A model generated the notes under the pieces. It saw only the letters and a program-made list of their open reading frames with translations. It did no database searches and had not been told where the DNA came from. This document shows positions 55,808 to 64,000 of a stretch of DNA of 64,000 bases, one piece after another (within the stretch, counting starts at the first letter, position 1; every line of letters begins with the position of its first letter). Origin of the DNA: Allotamlana fucoidanivorans (lineage in GTDB: Bacteria > Bacteroidota > Bacteroidia > Flavobacteriales > Flavobacteriaceae). The translations under genes were made by a program, and so were the position numbers. The DNA is taken from NCBI RefSeq assembly GCF_045788535.1, contig NZ_CP074074.1, forward strand, positions 2,542,001-2,606,000. The letters run 5' to 3'.

Positions 55808-57103
55808 ATGATAAAAATAACCAGAATTTTATGTGTAGCTCTAGGCATTTTTAGTACAGCATGTGCTCAAAAAGATAAAGAGCAGGAAACCAATACAGAC
55901 CATGCACCGTTTCCTTATATGTTACCAGATGAAAAACCCAATATCCCTTTGAGTGCTGCATTAAATAGAAATTATGATGCTTATATGGGGGCAAAACCTG
56001 AAACTAATGAGTTATTTACGCAATTCAAATACACCAAATTAAAAGGTTTTGATTATAACAATGGAGATGGAACCATTACACGACGCGACCCTTCAAAAAT
56101 CCTTTTTACCAACGGAAAATACTATGTGTGGTATACCCACAGAAACACCGCTTCAGCTCCAGTAGGGGTTTCAAATGCCCATTTGAGTAACGATACTATT
56201 CCCTCAGCAGACTGGGATTTATCTGATATTTATTATGCTACTTCAGATGATGGTTTTACATGGGAAGAGCAAGGTGTTGCCGTACCAAGACCACCAAAAC
56301 CAAATGTGGGATGGCGTTCTGTAACTACGACTGATATTTTAGAATGGGAAGGAAAATATTACCTGTACTATCAAGCTTTCTCTGAAGCGCCAGGTAAAAG
56401 TGGCGGGGATAACTGCCCAGTAGCGGTTTCTTATGCCGATTCACCCGATGGACCTTGGAAGCCTTATAACAAGGAAGTTATACCAAATGGTGTGCCAGGG
56501 TCATGGGATCAATTTTCAATTCACGATCCATACCCATTGGTACACGATGGTAAAATTTATATATACTACAAATCAGACTTTGGTAAGTCTGACACTTCAA
56601 AATTAGTACGTATGCATGGTTTGGCTATTGCGGATAACCCTTTTGGTCCCTTTGAAAAGCACCCTTTAAACCCTATAATGAGCTCAGGGCATGAAACCAC
56701 ATTATTTCCTTTTAAAGAAGGCGTTGCGGCTTTTGCTATTAGAGACGGAAATGAAAGTAATACCATTCAATACGCTAAAGACTGGGTGAATTTTGAAATA
56801 GCCAGTACCGTTGAGTTAATGCCAGATGCGGCTGGCCCATATGTTTCTGATGCTTTCACAAACACCAAAAAGGGAAAAGGTATAACGTGGGGATTATCTC
56901 ATTTTACGGTTCCTCATGGAGATTGGAAACGCAATCATTCGGTATTACTTCGTTTTGATTGCGATTTAAGTCTTGACGTTCATGATGAGGGTATGAAAGG
57001 ACATCACTATAAACCGGATTTTGAAGATTTATTTAAACATGGATTAAGTGGAGAGCAGCGAGAACGTGTTTTAAAAGAAAATGAAAAATTAAAAAATAAG
57101 TAG
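55808..57103 (+). CDS. GH117 alpha-1,3-(3,6-anhydro)-L-galactosidase-like
   Basis: 431 residues; lipoprotein-like signal (GIFSTAC, Cys19). Five-bladed propeller segments with RRDPSKILFTNGKYYVWYT (Asp94), GWRSVTTTDILEWEGKYYLY, SIHDPYPLV (Asp240) and SSGHETTLFPF (His295) resemble the neoagarobiose hydrolase family GH117. Such enzymes release 3,6-anhydro-L-galactose from agar oligosaccharides. An alternative is another GH43-like propeller family, but the overall pattern favours GH117. It is the last PUL gene, followed by a strong inverted repeat. Confidence 0.78.
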   Translation: MIKITRILCVALGIFSTACAQKDKEQETNTDHAPFPYMLPDEKPNIPLSAALNRNYDAYMGAKPETNELFTQFKYTKLKGFDYNNGDGTITRRDPSKILFTNGKYYVWYTHRNTASAPVGVSNAHLSNDTIPSADWDLSDIYYATSDDGFTWEEQGVAVPRPPKPNVGWRSVTTTDILEWEGKYYLYYQAFSEAPGKSGGDNCPVAVSYADSPDGPWKPYNKEVIPNGVPGSWDQFSIHDPYPLVHDGKIYIYYKSDFGKSDTSKLVRMHGLAIADNPFGPFEKHPLNPIMSSGHETTLFPFKEGVAAFAIRDGNESNTIQYAKDWVNFEIASTVELMPDAAGPYVSDAFTNTKKGKGITWGLSHFTVPHGDWKRNHSVLLRFDCDLSLDVHDEGMKGHHYKPDFEDLFKHGLSGEQRERVLKENEKLKNK

Positions 57104-57133
57104 TTTTAACTTTAGTATTGAAATATAAGTTCA

Positions 57134-57189
57134 TTCTATTTTGAGTTTTGTAGATCGACTATAAAAGGTTAACAAAACTCAAAATAGAA
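57134..57189. repeat. perfect 18-bp inverted repeat at the PUL end
   Basis: TTCTATTTTGAGTTTTGT (57134-57151) pairs exactly with ACAAAACTCAAAATAGAA (57172-57189), 20-base loop. No T-run follows. It lies between the last PUL gene and the helicase; perhaps a terminator or 3' mRNA-protecting stem. Confidence 0.75.
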
Positions 57190-57243
57190 AAGCCTTTAAA
57201 TTGGAAAATTACTATCTTCAAAATCTAAAAATTTTGATGTTTA

Positions 57244-59685
57244 ATGGCCCAAAATAAAGAATTAGAGTTAGCCTATAAATTTGTAAATTCTACCAATCAG
57301 TCCATATTTTTAACAGGTAAAGCAGGAACTGGAAAAACAACGTTTCTGCATCGTTTAAAGCGGGAAAGCCTAAAGCGGTTGGTTGTAGTGGCGCCTACAG
57401 GTGTGGCAGCCATTAATGCAAAAGGGGTTACCATTCATTCCTTTTTTCAAATGCCCTTTGGGCCTATTTTACCAGAAACAGATTTAAATGCTTCTAAAGG
57501 ATTCAATAGAAAATTCAGTAAAACTAAAATCAATATAATTAAGTCCATAGATCTGCTTGTTATTGATGAGATTAGTATGGTAAGGGCCGATTTATTAGAT
57601 GGAATTGACCGTACGTTACGTCGTTTTAGGAATAGAAATAAAGTGTTTGGCGGAGTACAGGTTCTTATGATTGGTGATTTACAACAGCTTTCGCCTGTAA
57701 TAAAAGAACAAGAATGGGAGGTATTAAAACAGGTCTACAAAAATGGATTCTTTTTTAGTAGTCAAGCGTTTCAACAGTGTCAGGCTATTACTATTGAACT
57801 AAAGCATATATACCGTCAAGAAAACCCAAAATTTATAGAGATTTTAAATGCTATTAGAGATAATCAACTGACAGAATCTATTGCTTCAGAACTCAATAAG
57901 CGGTACATTTCTAATTTTCAAACGCAACCCGAAGATGGCTATATTTCTTTAACCACACATAATAATAAAGCAGATGCAGTAAATAAGGCAGAGTTAGACA
58001 AATTAACCTCGAAGAAATCTATTTATAAAGCGACCCTTGATGGTAAATTTCCTGAATATGCGTATCCCAATAGTCAGGAATTAACCTTGAAAGTAGGGGC
58101 GCAGGTCATGTTTGTTAAAAATGATAGTCATTCAGACAAACGCTATTTTAATGGAAAAATAGGCAAGGTTATTCATTTAGATTCAGATGAAGTTGTTGTG
58201 CATTGCCCAGATGATGAAAAAGCTATTATTGTAACACCTGAAACTTGGGAGAATATAACCTACAATGTTGATCCTGATACTAAAGCAATAACAGAAGAAA
58301 AAATAGGGTCGTATACACAAATACCGTTGCGCTTGGCTTGGTCAATTACCATACATAAAAGTCAGGGGTTAACGTTTGAAAAAGCAATTATTGATGCCGA
58401 AGGTGCCTTTGCACATGGGCAAACTTACGTAGCCTTGAGTAGATGTAAATCTTTAGAAGGTTTGGTTTTAAAACATAAAATTCATCCCAACCAGATAGTT
58501 AATGATAGCCATGTAACAGCATTCAATGAAGAGACAGAAAACAATAGACCAGATGAGATTGTTTTAAGTGATTCTCAAAAGAAATTTCAGTTAGACTTAA
58601 TGGCTGAAATATTTGAATTTTTTGAGTTTTTATATCCTGTCAATAGAATTTTAGATATTTATTATAAAAATAGAACCGTGGTTGAAGGACCTGTTGAACA
58701 GGTCTTTCTTGGTATAAAAGATTGTGTAACACATCTGCTTAAAGTAAGCAACAGTTTTAAGCATCAGCTCAATCAGCTTTCAGAAGAATTTGGTTTAGCC
58801 GAAAAAAGTCCCATCATCCAAGAGCGTTTTATTAAAGGCTTAAATTATTTCGCTTCAGAATTGGAAGCAAGAATAGTGAAACCTTTAAAGGATTTTGCCT
58901 TTACAACAGATAATCAGACTATAGGAGCTGAAATCACAAAACATCTTGATCATTTTGAAGAACTTCTTGAAGTGAAATTATTATATTTTAAAGGACTAGA
59001 ATGTGGGTTTAAAACTGAACAATTTCTTGAATTGAGAGCCCAATCTGTATTCCAAGGAAAAAATAAACCCAAGAAATCACGAAAAACAGTTATTGATGGT
59101 ACCAGTCATGTTGAACTCTTTGAAAAGCTTAGACTACTTCGCAATGATATTGCTCGAGAAAATGATTTAATTCACTACCAGATTTTTTCTCAAAAAGCGC
59201 TTTATGAAATGTGCGAAACGTTACCAACCACGACAAAAGAATTGCTTCAGATTAATGGTATGGGCAAAAAACGAGTAGAGAAGTATGGCTCAGTAATTTT
59301 GAAAGTAATACGCGCGTATTGCGAAGTGCACAACATTGAAACCTCAGAAGAAGAAACACTATTTGAGCAGGCTAAACCCAAACGAAAACGTGGCGACTCT
59401 AAGAAAGAATCATTACTATTATTTCAATCTGGAAAATCTATTGAAGAGATTGCTCATGAACGTGAATTGAATGAAAATACAGTGTTTACACATTTGGCAA
59501 GCTTTATTAAAACAGGAGAAACAAAAGTAACAGATTTAATTTCAGAGGAGCATTATAATGAATTGAAAGCATTAATTCCTCAAAAAGAATTTGAAACCTT
59601 ATCAGATTTAAAGCATCAACTAGATGAAAAGTATTCTTATGGAGCATTGCGGTTGGTGTTAGAAAATTTAAACTTTAAGGATTAA
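57244..59685 (+). CDS. PIF1-family helicase with HRDC-like and HTH domains
   Basis: 813 residues. SF1 helicase motor: Walker A GKAGTGKTT, then VVAPTGVAAINAKGVTIHSF, Walker B LLVIDEISMV, GDLQQLSPV, and later motif SITIHKSQGLTFEKAI with YVALSRCKSLEGL. The second half has an HRDC-like domain (ENDLIHYQIFSQKALYEM, LLQINGMGKKRVEKYG) and a C-terminal helix-turn-helix (LFQSGKSIEEIAHERE). Similar PIF1-HRDC fusions occur in Bacteroidota. It unwinds DNA; a role in replication or repair is inferred. Its stop shares four bases with the AraC gene. Housekeeping gene lodged beside the PUL. Confidence 0.88.
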   Translation: MAQNKELELAYKFVNSTNQSIFLTGKAGTGKTTFLHRLKRESLKRLVVVAPTGVAAINAKGVTIHSFFQMPFGPILPETDLNASKGFNRKFSKTKINIIKSIDLLVIDEISMVRADLLDGIDRTLRRFRNRNKVFGGVQVLMIGDLQQLSPVIKEQEWEVLKQVYKNGFFFSSQAFQQCQAITIELKHIYRQENPKFIEILNAIRDNQLTESIASELNKRYISNFQTQPEDGYISLTTHNNKADAVNKAELDKLTSKKSIYKATLDGKFPEYAYPNSQELTLKVGAQVMFVKNDSHSDKRYFNGKIGKVIHLDSDEVVVHCPDDEKAIIVTPETWENITYNVDPDTKAITEEKIGSYTQIPLRLAWSITIHKSQGLTFEKAIIDAEGAFAHGQTYVALSRCKSLEGLVLKHKIHPNQIVNDSHVTAFNEETENNRPDEIVLSDSQKKFQLDLMAEIFEFFEFLYPVNRILDIYYKNRTVVEGPVEQVFLGIKDCVTHLLKVSNSFKHQLNQLSEEFGLAEKSPIIQERFIKGLNYFASELEARIVKPLKDFAFTTDNQTIGAEITKHLDHFEELLEVKLLYFKGLECGFKTEQFLELRAQSVFQGKNKPKKSRKTVIDGTSHVELFEKLRLLRNDIARENDLIHYQIFSQKALYEMCETLPTTTKELLQINGMGKKRVEKYGSVILKVIRAYCEVHNIETSEEETLFEQAKPKRKRGDSKKESLLLFQSGKSIEEIAHERELNENTVFTHLASFIKTGETKVTDLISEEHYNELKALIPQKEFETLSDLKHQLDEKYSYGALRLVLENLNFKD

Positions 59686-60554
59686 GTTTTTGGTGCTTTT
59701 TGTGATGTTTTAAAAGCACTAGGGGTTGCACTAAGTTGCTTTTTAAAGATTCTAGAAAAGTAATTGTAGTCTTCATAGCCAATAAGCGTTGCTATCTTTT
59801 TTAAAGAGTAATTGGTGGTTGTTATAAGTAAAATGGCTCTTTCTATACGCTTTTGTTGAACATATTTACTAGGCCTGACACCAAACGTTTTGGTAAACTT
59901 TCTTGAAAAGTGATCAATGCTTAAATCACAAAAATGAGCCATTTCTTTTACTGATATTGGTTGGCTAAGATGTTCTGAAATATAGTACAGTACCGATTTT
60001 GAAAAAGATTTAGAAACTTTTGGTTTTAAAGACACTTTGTAGTTAATAAACTTGGATAGAAGTATTTTCAAAATACCTTGCGTTTCCATAAAAGCACTTG
60101 CTGAGAGCTCTTGATTTTTTCGTTCAAACGTTGATAATGTTTCATAATTATCATAATGCTCAGGGGAGTTATTAATTAACGTTCTATTTTTATTGAGATG
60201 CAATAAGCGCTCAAATAAGGCTTTGTCAAATGCATTAGCTTCAACTTCATATTTAAAATCTGCAAAATTATAAATAGATAGACTTTTACCAAGTTCCTCA
60301 AAAAAACTAATGTAAAACTGTTCGTGGTATACATCACATTTATAACTACTATAAGTAAAGCTAGGAATGAGGTATAGGTGGTTAGGCATTAAATTAAACT
60401 TTCTGCTATTGTGATACACTTGAGCGTTTCCTTTGGTTATGAGGTATAATCGGGTAAACGGACTAATCACATTATCAAAATCCCAATGATTATCTAGCTT
60501 AGAATAGCCTACGTTTAATAGCCTAAGTTTTAATGATTGAAATTGATTAACCAT
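59682..60554 (-). CDS. AraC-family transcription regulator (second of a tandem pair)
   Basis: 290 residues. N-terminal cupin-like sensing half (VISPFTRLYLITKGNAQVYH) and a C-terminal double helix-turn-helix (SVKEMAHFCDLSIDHFSRKF; SLKKIATLIGYEDYNYFSRIF). Its start overlaps the end of the upstream AraC gene by eight bases. The two are close paralogues along their whole length. A carbohydrate-responsive role for the adjacent lipoprotein or PUL is inferred. Confidence 0.85.
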   Translation of the reverse strand: MVNQFQSLKLRLLNVGYSKLDNHWDFDNVISPFTRLYLITKGNAQVYHNSRKFNLMPNHLYLIPSFTYSSYKCDVYHEQFYISFFEELGKSLSIYNFADFKYEVEANAFDKALFERLLHLNKNRTLINNSPEHYDNYETLSTFERKNQELSASAFMETQGILKILLSKFINYKVSLKPKVSKSFSKSVLYYISEHLSQPISVKEMAHFCDLSIDHFSRKFTKTFGVRPSKYVQQKRIERAILLITTTNYSLKKIATLIGYEDYNYFSRIFKKQLSATPSAFKTSQKAPKT

Positions 60555-61428
60555 GAGCCATATATTGAAGCAGTTGTTGTTTTCTATAACTACCAGGACT
60601 TGATCCTGTTAATGCTTTAAATTTTCTTGAAAAGTACGATGTATTTGGCATGCCCACATGTGCTGCTATTTGAGGAATACTATCTTTTGTAGTTGATAAT
60701 AAAAATTGAGCACGTTCAATGCGTTTATGTTGCATATATCTACTGGGTGTAATTTCAAATTTGCTAAAAAAACACTTTGTAAAATGGTCGGGACTTAAAT
60801 CGCAATATTCAGCTAGGTGTTTAACCGTGATATTTTTATCAATATGTTTACCTATATAAGCTAGAACTTTGGTTAAATCACCTTTAAATCCAACATTTTT
60901 GGGCAAAAGAATATCCTTATTGTTAATAAATCTTGAAAAAAGAATAGATAAAATACCTTGAGTTTCTATAATATAATCATCCATGTTTGTATTAATAATT
61001 TCGCTATTTAATAACGAATGATTAATATGAGATTTCGGCGTTTTGTCTTTTACGGCTTTATACGGATGAATTTCTAATAAGCGTTTAAAGAGTATTACAT
61101 CTTGATCTGTAGCTTTAACTTGATAATTAAAATGCTTGAGGTCAAAAACAGACAACCCTAACTTTACCTCTTCAAAAAATCCTGCGTAGTATTGTTCATG
61201 ATGTGTTTCACAGCTATAACTGTTAAGGGTGTGGTTTGGTACCAAATATAAAAAACCTGGTTCTAAATTAAATATCTGATTTGAATGAGATAAAATAGCT
61301 CTCCCTTTTGTAACTAAAATAAGTCTAACAAAAGGACTTATTACGTTTTGATAATTCCAATTGCTATCAAGTTTTTCAAATCCTACATGGAGTAATTTTA
61401 GTTTGAGAGAAAGTAGAAAATCGTTCAC
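60547..61428 (-). CDS. AraC-family transcription regulator (first of a tandem pair)
   Basis: 293 residues. The N-terminal half (VISPFVRLILVTKGRAILSH, HHEQYYAGFFEE) closely matches the following paralogue (VISPFTRLYLITKG, YHEQFYISFFEE). The C-terminal AraC domain is in TVKHLAEYCDLSPDHFTKCF and SIPQIAAHVGMPNTSYFSRKF. Divergent from the cytochrome-DUF1549 gene at 61596, across a 167-base region with GGTTA/TAACC inverted arms (61441-61460 area). Likely controls that gene or itself. Confidence 0.85.
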   Translation of the reverse strand: MNDFLLSLKLKLLHVGFEKLDSNWNYQNVISPFVRLILVTKGRAILSHSNQIFNLEPGFLYLVPNHTLNSYSCETHHEQYYAGFFEEVKLGLSVFDLKHFNYQVKATDQDVILFKRLLEIHPYKAVKDKTPKSHINHSLLNSEIINTNMDDYIIETQGILSILFSRFINNKDILLPKNVGFKGDLTKVLAYIGKHIDKNITVKHLAEYCDLSPDHFTKCFFSKFEITPSRYMQHKRIERAQFLLSTTKDSIPQIAAHVGMPNTSYFSRKFKALTGSSPGSYRKQQLLQYMAHG

Positions 61429-61555
61429 GAATACCCTAGAGGTTACCTTTTGTTAACCATAAAAGTAAGCAAAAAGTTTTGTTCAAGGTGTTTTTAATAT
61501 CGGAAATGTGCATTTTTTAGGCTGATTTATTTAGGCTTTTGTTTAATCGTACCCT

Positions 61556-61563
61556 TAATTTTG
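61556..61563 (+). promoter_or_regulatory. -7-like box of the cytochrome-DUF1549 gene
   Basis: TAATTTTG fits TAnnTTTG, 32 bases before the ATG at 61596. The nearest TTTG (61538-61541) is only 14 bases upstream, so the -33 is unclear. Confidence 0.35.
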
Positions 61564-61595
61564 CAAGGATAGCAGAAAAATTAAGTTAATAAGGT

Positions 61596-64000
61596 ATGAG
61601 ATTAAGTTTCCTAGTACTGGTTACTCTAGTATGTTGTGCGTGCAATAATGTGGACATTCCTGATTCGGTGTATGTTGAGTATCAAAAACTACCTAAAAAA
61701 GTAGATTTTAATCAACATGTTAAACCTATTTTGTCTGATAAGTGCTTTTTATGTCACGGGCCAGATAAAGATAATATTAAAGGAGGTTTGCAATTGCATA
61801 CCGCAGAGTTGGCATATGCCGAATTGTCTGAAAGTCCAGGAATCTACCCTATAAAACCCAAAAACTTAAATAAAAGTGAAGTGTTTCATCGTATTTTAAG
61901 TGAGGATCCAGAACTGGTAATGCCTGTGCCAAGCTCACATTTAACTTTAGATGATTATGAAAAGGCCGTACTTATTAAATGGATAGAAGATGGTGCAGAA
62001 TACAAAGATCATTGGGCGTTCATTAAGCCAGTAAAGCATGAGATACCTGATGTTAAACATAAAAATCAGGTAGCAAATGGCATTGATAATTTTGTTTTAG
62101 AAGAATTAGAACTTGTTGGTTTAAAGCTTTCAGAAAAGGCAGATAAAGAATTGCTTTTACGGAGAGCATCTCTTGATTTAACAGGACTTCAACCAACTAT
62201 TGAAGAATTAGATGTTTTTTTAAAAGATGAATCTCCCGAAGCTTATGAAAAGCAAATAGACCGTTTGTTAGCATCGTTGCAGTATGGAGAGCAACGTACT
62301 TTAGATTGGATGGACGTGGCACGGTATGCTGACACGCATGGTTACAGTGTTGATTGGTATCGCGATGTTTCACCGTGGCGTGATTGGGTAATTAAGGCCT
62401 TCAACGAAAATATGCCTTATGACGAATTCATACTTTGGCAACTTGCAGGTGATATGTTGCCTAATGCAACAAGAGAACAGCGCTTGGCAACAACCTTCAA
62501 CCGGTTACACCCACAAAATCTTGAAGGAGGAATTATAGATGAAGAATTTCGTTCTGAATATGTGTCTGATAGAACAGCCACGGTAGGGCAGGCATTTTTA
62601 GGGCTTACAGTGGCTTGTGCAAAATGTCACGATCATAAATATGACCCTATTTCCCAAAAAGATCATTTTGAACTGTACAGCTTCTTTAATAATGTAAATG
62701 AAACAGGGCTTATTCCTTGGGATTTAGCAACTCCAGTACCAACCATGTTACTTCCTACAAACGAGCAAGAAGAATTGATGTTGTATCTGGAATCTCTTGT
62801 TGACGAGAAAGAAAAAATGGTTAGTGAGGTTATTAAGAATGAGTCTGATAAAGCTAATAATTGGATAATCAATGAATCTTATAAAACAATAAATACCAAA
62901 CAAAAGCCTCTTGGTTTAATTGCTCATTTAGACTTCAATCAACAGAATTTTAAAAATAATGTCGCACAAAAAGAAAAACAAAATATTAGAATGCGACAAC
63001 ATTTTGCCGATAACCAAAAGGCCGTTTTTAAAGCGGGAATTTCAGGTTACGGTTTAGCAATGGATGGTGATACGTGGCTGGATTTAGATAAAATTGGTAT
63101 TTTCAAAAGAGACCAGGCATTCAGTATAGGGATTCAAGTATTCGTTCCAAAAGATTTAAAAAACGGTGTTATTTTCCATAAAATGCAGGGCCCAGAACTT
63201 CATAGTTACAGAGGGTATCACCTAAATATAAAGGATAATAAAATAGAAGCCCTTCTGGCTCATGTTTGGCCAGATAATGCTATTGTAAAGCAGTCTTTAA
63301 TTGATGTACCCAAGGAAAAATGGATTCAGCTTACCATAACCTATGATGGCTCAAGTAAAGCCAGCGGTGTAAACATATACCTTGATGGAGAAAAGCTTGA
63401 AACCGAAATTATGGTTGATAACCTGTATAAAGATATCATCTTTAAAAATCAATCTATTGGGATATATAAAGGAAAAACCGAACCTGGTTTAAGAATAGGA
63501 GCTATTTGGCGAGGTAAAGGTTTAAGAAATGGAATGGTTGATGATATTTTGGTGTTTAACCGTGAATTGACAGGGCTTGAAGTTATGCAGTTTGCAAATT
63601 CCACGAGGTTGAATCAGCTTTTGTCAAAATCAGAAAAAGAACTTAATGCTTCTGAAAAACAACTTCTTAAAGCGTATTTTGTAACCACAAAATCAAACGC
63701 TTACAAAGCCTCACTTAAGGAATTGATGAATGCAAGGTCACAATATGTAGATAGTATTGAGCCTATTAAAGAAATCATGGTGATGAAGGAAATGGAAAAA
63801 CCAAGACAAGCTTATGTGCTTGATAGGGGGCAATACGACTCGCCCACAGATTCGGTTTTTCCTGATGTGCCAGAACGAATCTTCGCTTTTCCAGATGACT
63901 TAGAGAGAAACCGTATAGGCCTATCAAAATGGTTAACCCATGAGGATAATCCGTTAACGGCTAGAGTTACCGTAAATAGATACTGGCAAAATATTTTTGG
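61596..64000 (+). CDS. planctomycete-type cytochrome / DUF1549 / LamG-like / DUF1553 lipoprotein (3' truncated)
   Basis: The frame is open from ATG 61596 to the window end (801 codons), so the C-terminus is missing. Lipoprotein-like signal (VTLVCCAC). A PSCyt1-type heme domain has CFLCHGPD (50-54) with GGLQLHT after. The DUF1549 region follows (RRASLDLTGLQPT, MDVARYADTHGYSVD), including a second CxxCH as CAKCH (341-345) before DHKYDPIS. A LamG/concanavalin-like insert spans about 440-668 (IYLDGEKLETEI). Then DUF1553 begins (KPRQAYVLDRGQYDSP, GLSKWLTHEDNPLTARVTVN). Such proteins are abundant in Planctomycetes beside sulfatases. Function is unknown. Divergent from two AraC genes and close to the PUL. 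Confidence 0.85.
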   Translation, partial: MRLSFLVLVTLVCCACNNVDIPDSVYVEYQKLPKKVDFNQHVKPILSDKCFLCHGPDKDNIKGGLQLHTAELAYAELSESPGIYPIKPKNLNKSEVFHRILSEDPELVMPVPSSHLTLDDYEKAVLIKWIEDGAEYKDHWAFIKPVKHEIPDVKHKNQVANGIDNFVLEELELVGLKLSEKADKELLLRRASLDLTGLQPTIEELDVFLKDESPEAYEKQIDRLLASLQYGEQRTLDWMDVARYADTHGYSVDWYRDVSPWRDWVIKAFNENMPYDEFILWQLAGDMLPNATREQRLATTFNRLHPQNLEGGIIDEEFRSEYVSDRTATVGQAFLGLTVACAKCHDHKYDPISQKDHFELYSFFNNVNETGLIPWDLATPVPTMLLPTNEQEELMLYLESLVDEKEKMVSEVIKNESDKANNWIINESYKTINTKQKPLGLIAHLDFNQQNFKNNVAQKEKQNIRMRQHFADNQKAVFKAGISGYGLAMDGDTWLDLDKIGIFKRDQAFSIGIQVFVPKDLKNGVIFHKMQGPELHSYRGYHLNIKDNKIEALLAHVWPDNAIVKQSLIDVPKEKWIQLTITYDGSSKASGVNIYLDGEKLETEIMVDNLYKDIIFKNQSIGIYKGKTEPGLRIGAIWRGKGLRNGMVDDILVFNRELTGLEVMQFANSTRLNQLLSKSEKELNASEKQLLKAYFVTTKSNAYKASLKELMNARSQYVDSIEPIKEIMVMKEMEKPRQAYVLDRGQYDSPTDSVFPDVPERIFAFPDDLERNRIGLSKWLTHEDNPLTARVTVNRYWQNIF

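Noticed and set aside
57134..57189. Calling the long inverted repeat a rho-independent terminator
   Set aside because: The stem is AT-rich and no U-tract follows; reported as a repeat instead.
1..64000. CRISPR arrays, insertion sequences, integrases or rRNA
   Set aside because: No repeat-spacer periodicity, transposase or integrase motif, or rRNA sequence was seen on either strand.

Overview
The window looks like chromosomal DNA of a marine flavobacterium (Bacteroidota, family Flavobacteriaceae or close). The base composition is AT-rich. The two tRNA genes and several protein genes have promoters of the Bacteroidota form (TTG or TTTG, about 19-21 bases, TAnnTTTG). Some secreted proteins end in type IX secretion sorting domains. 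The window also holds GLPGLI and DUF5606 family proteins, a zeaxanthin-type carotenoid operon and a polysaccharide utilisation locus (PUL) with sulfatases. No species is claimed.

Layout. 1-6566 is a lipopolysaccharide/surface-glycan core block: a truncated glycosyltransferase, a methyltransferase, several glycosyltransferases, a Kdo/LPS-kinase-like protein and a heptosyltransferase-like GT9. 6660-11109 is housekeeping: dapD, a small secreted protein, ruvX, a decayed secreted-protein gene, def, a DUF5606 gene and a TlpA-like thioredoxin. 11106-16023 (minus strand) is a carotenoid operon, carH-like regulator, crtI, crtB, crtZ, crtY, which should make zeaxanthin from GGPP under light/B12 control. 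16275-18536 is an octaheme cytochrome lipoprotein. Next come tRNA-Leu(GAG), soluble pyrophosphatase, membrane pyrophosphatase, an App1-like phosphatase, a deoxynucleoside kinase, a beta-propeller-like secreted protein, a GLPGLI protein with a large outer-membrane barrel protein, and tRNA-Tyr(GTA).

28772-57103 is the accessory heart of the window. A membrane-anchored TPR-LuxR regulator (minus strand) is divergent from a tightly packed plus-strand PUL. The PUL opens with a decayed BNR-propeller gene. It then encodes a GH3 of beta-xylosidase type, a DUF5060/DUF4038 apiosidase-like glycanase, a GH2 lipoprotein, a second GH3, three S1-type sulfatases, a 1239-residue GLUG plus BNR-propeller protein, two parallel beta-helix proteins, a PhoD-like metallophosphatase, a GH16 endo-galactanase and a GH117 anhydro-galactosidase. 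GH16 with GH117, GH2 and sulfatases points to an agar- or porphyran-type sulfated red-algal galactan. The xylosidase-type GH3 suggests xylose branches. No SusC/SusD pair lies in the window.

57244-64000 holds a PIF1-type helicase, a tandem pair of AraC regulators (minus strand), and, divergent from them, the start of a large lipoprotein with planctomycete-type cytochrome, DUF1549, LamG-like and DUF1553 regions that runs off the window end. The AraC pair and this lipoprotein may be a second arm of the same polysaccharide programme.
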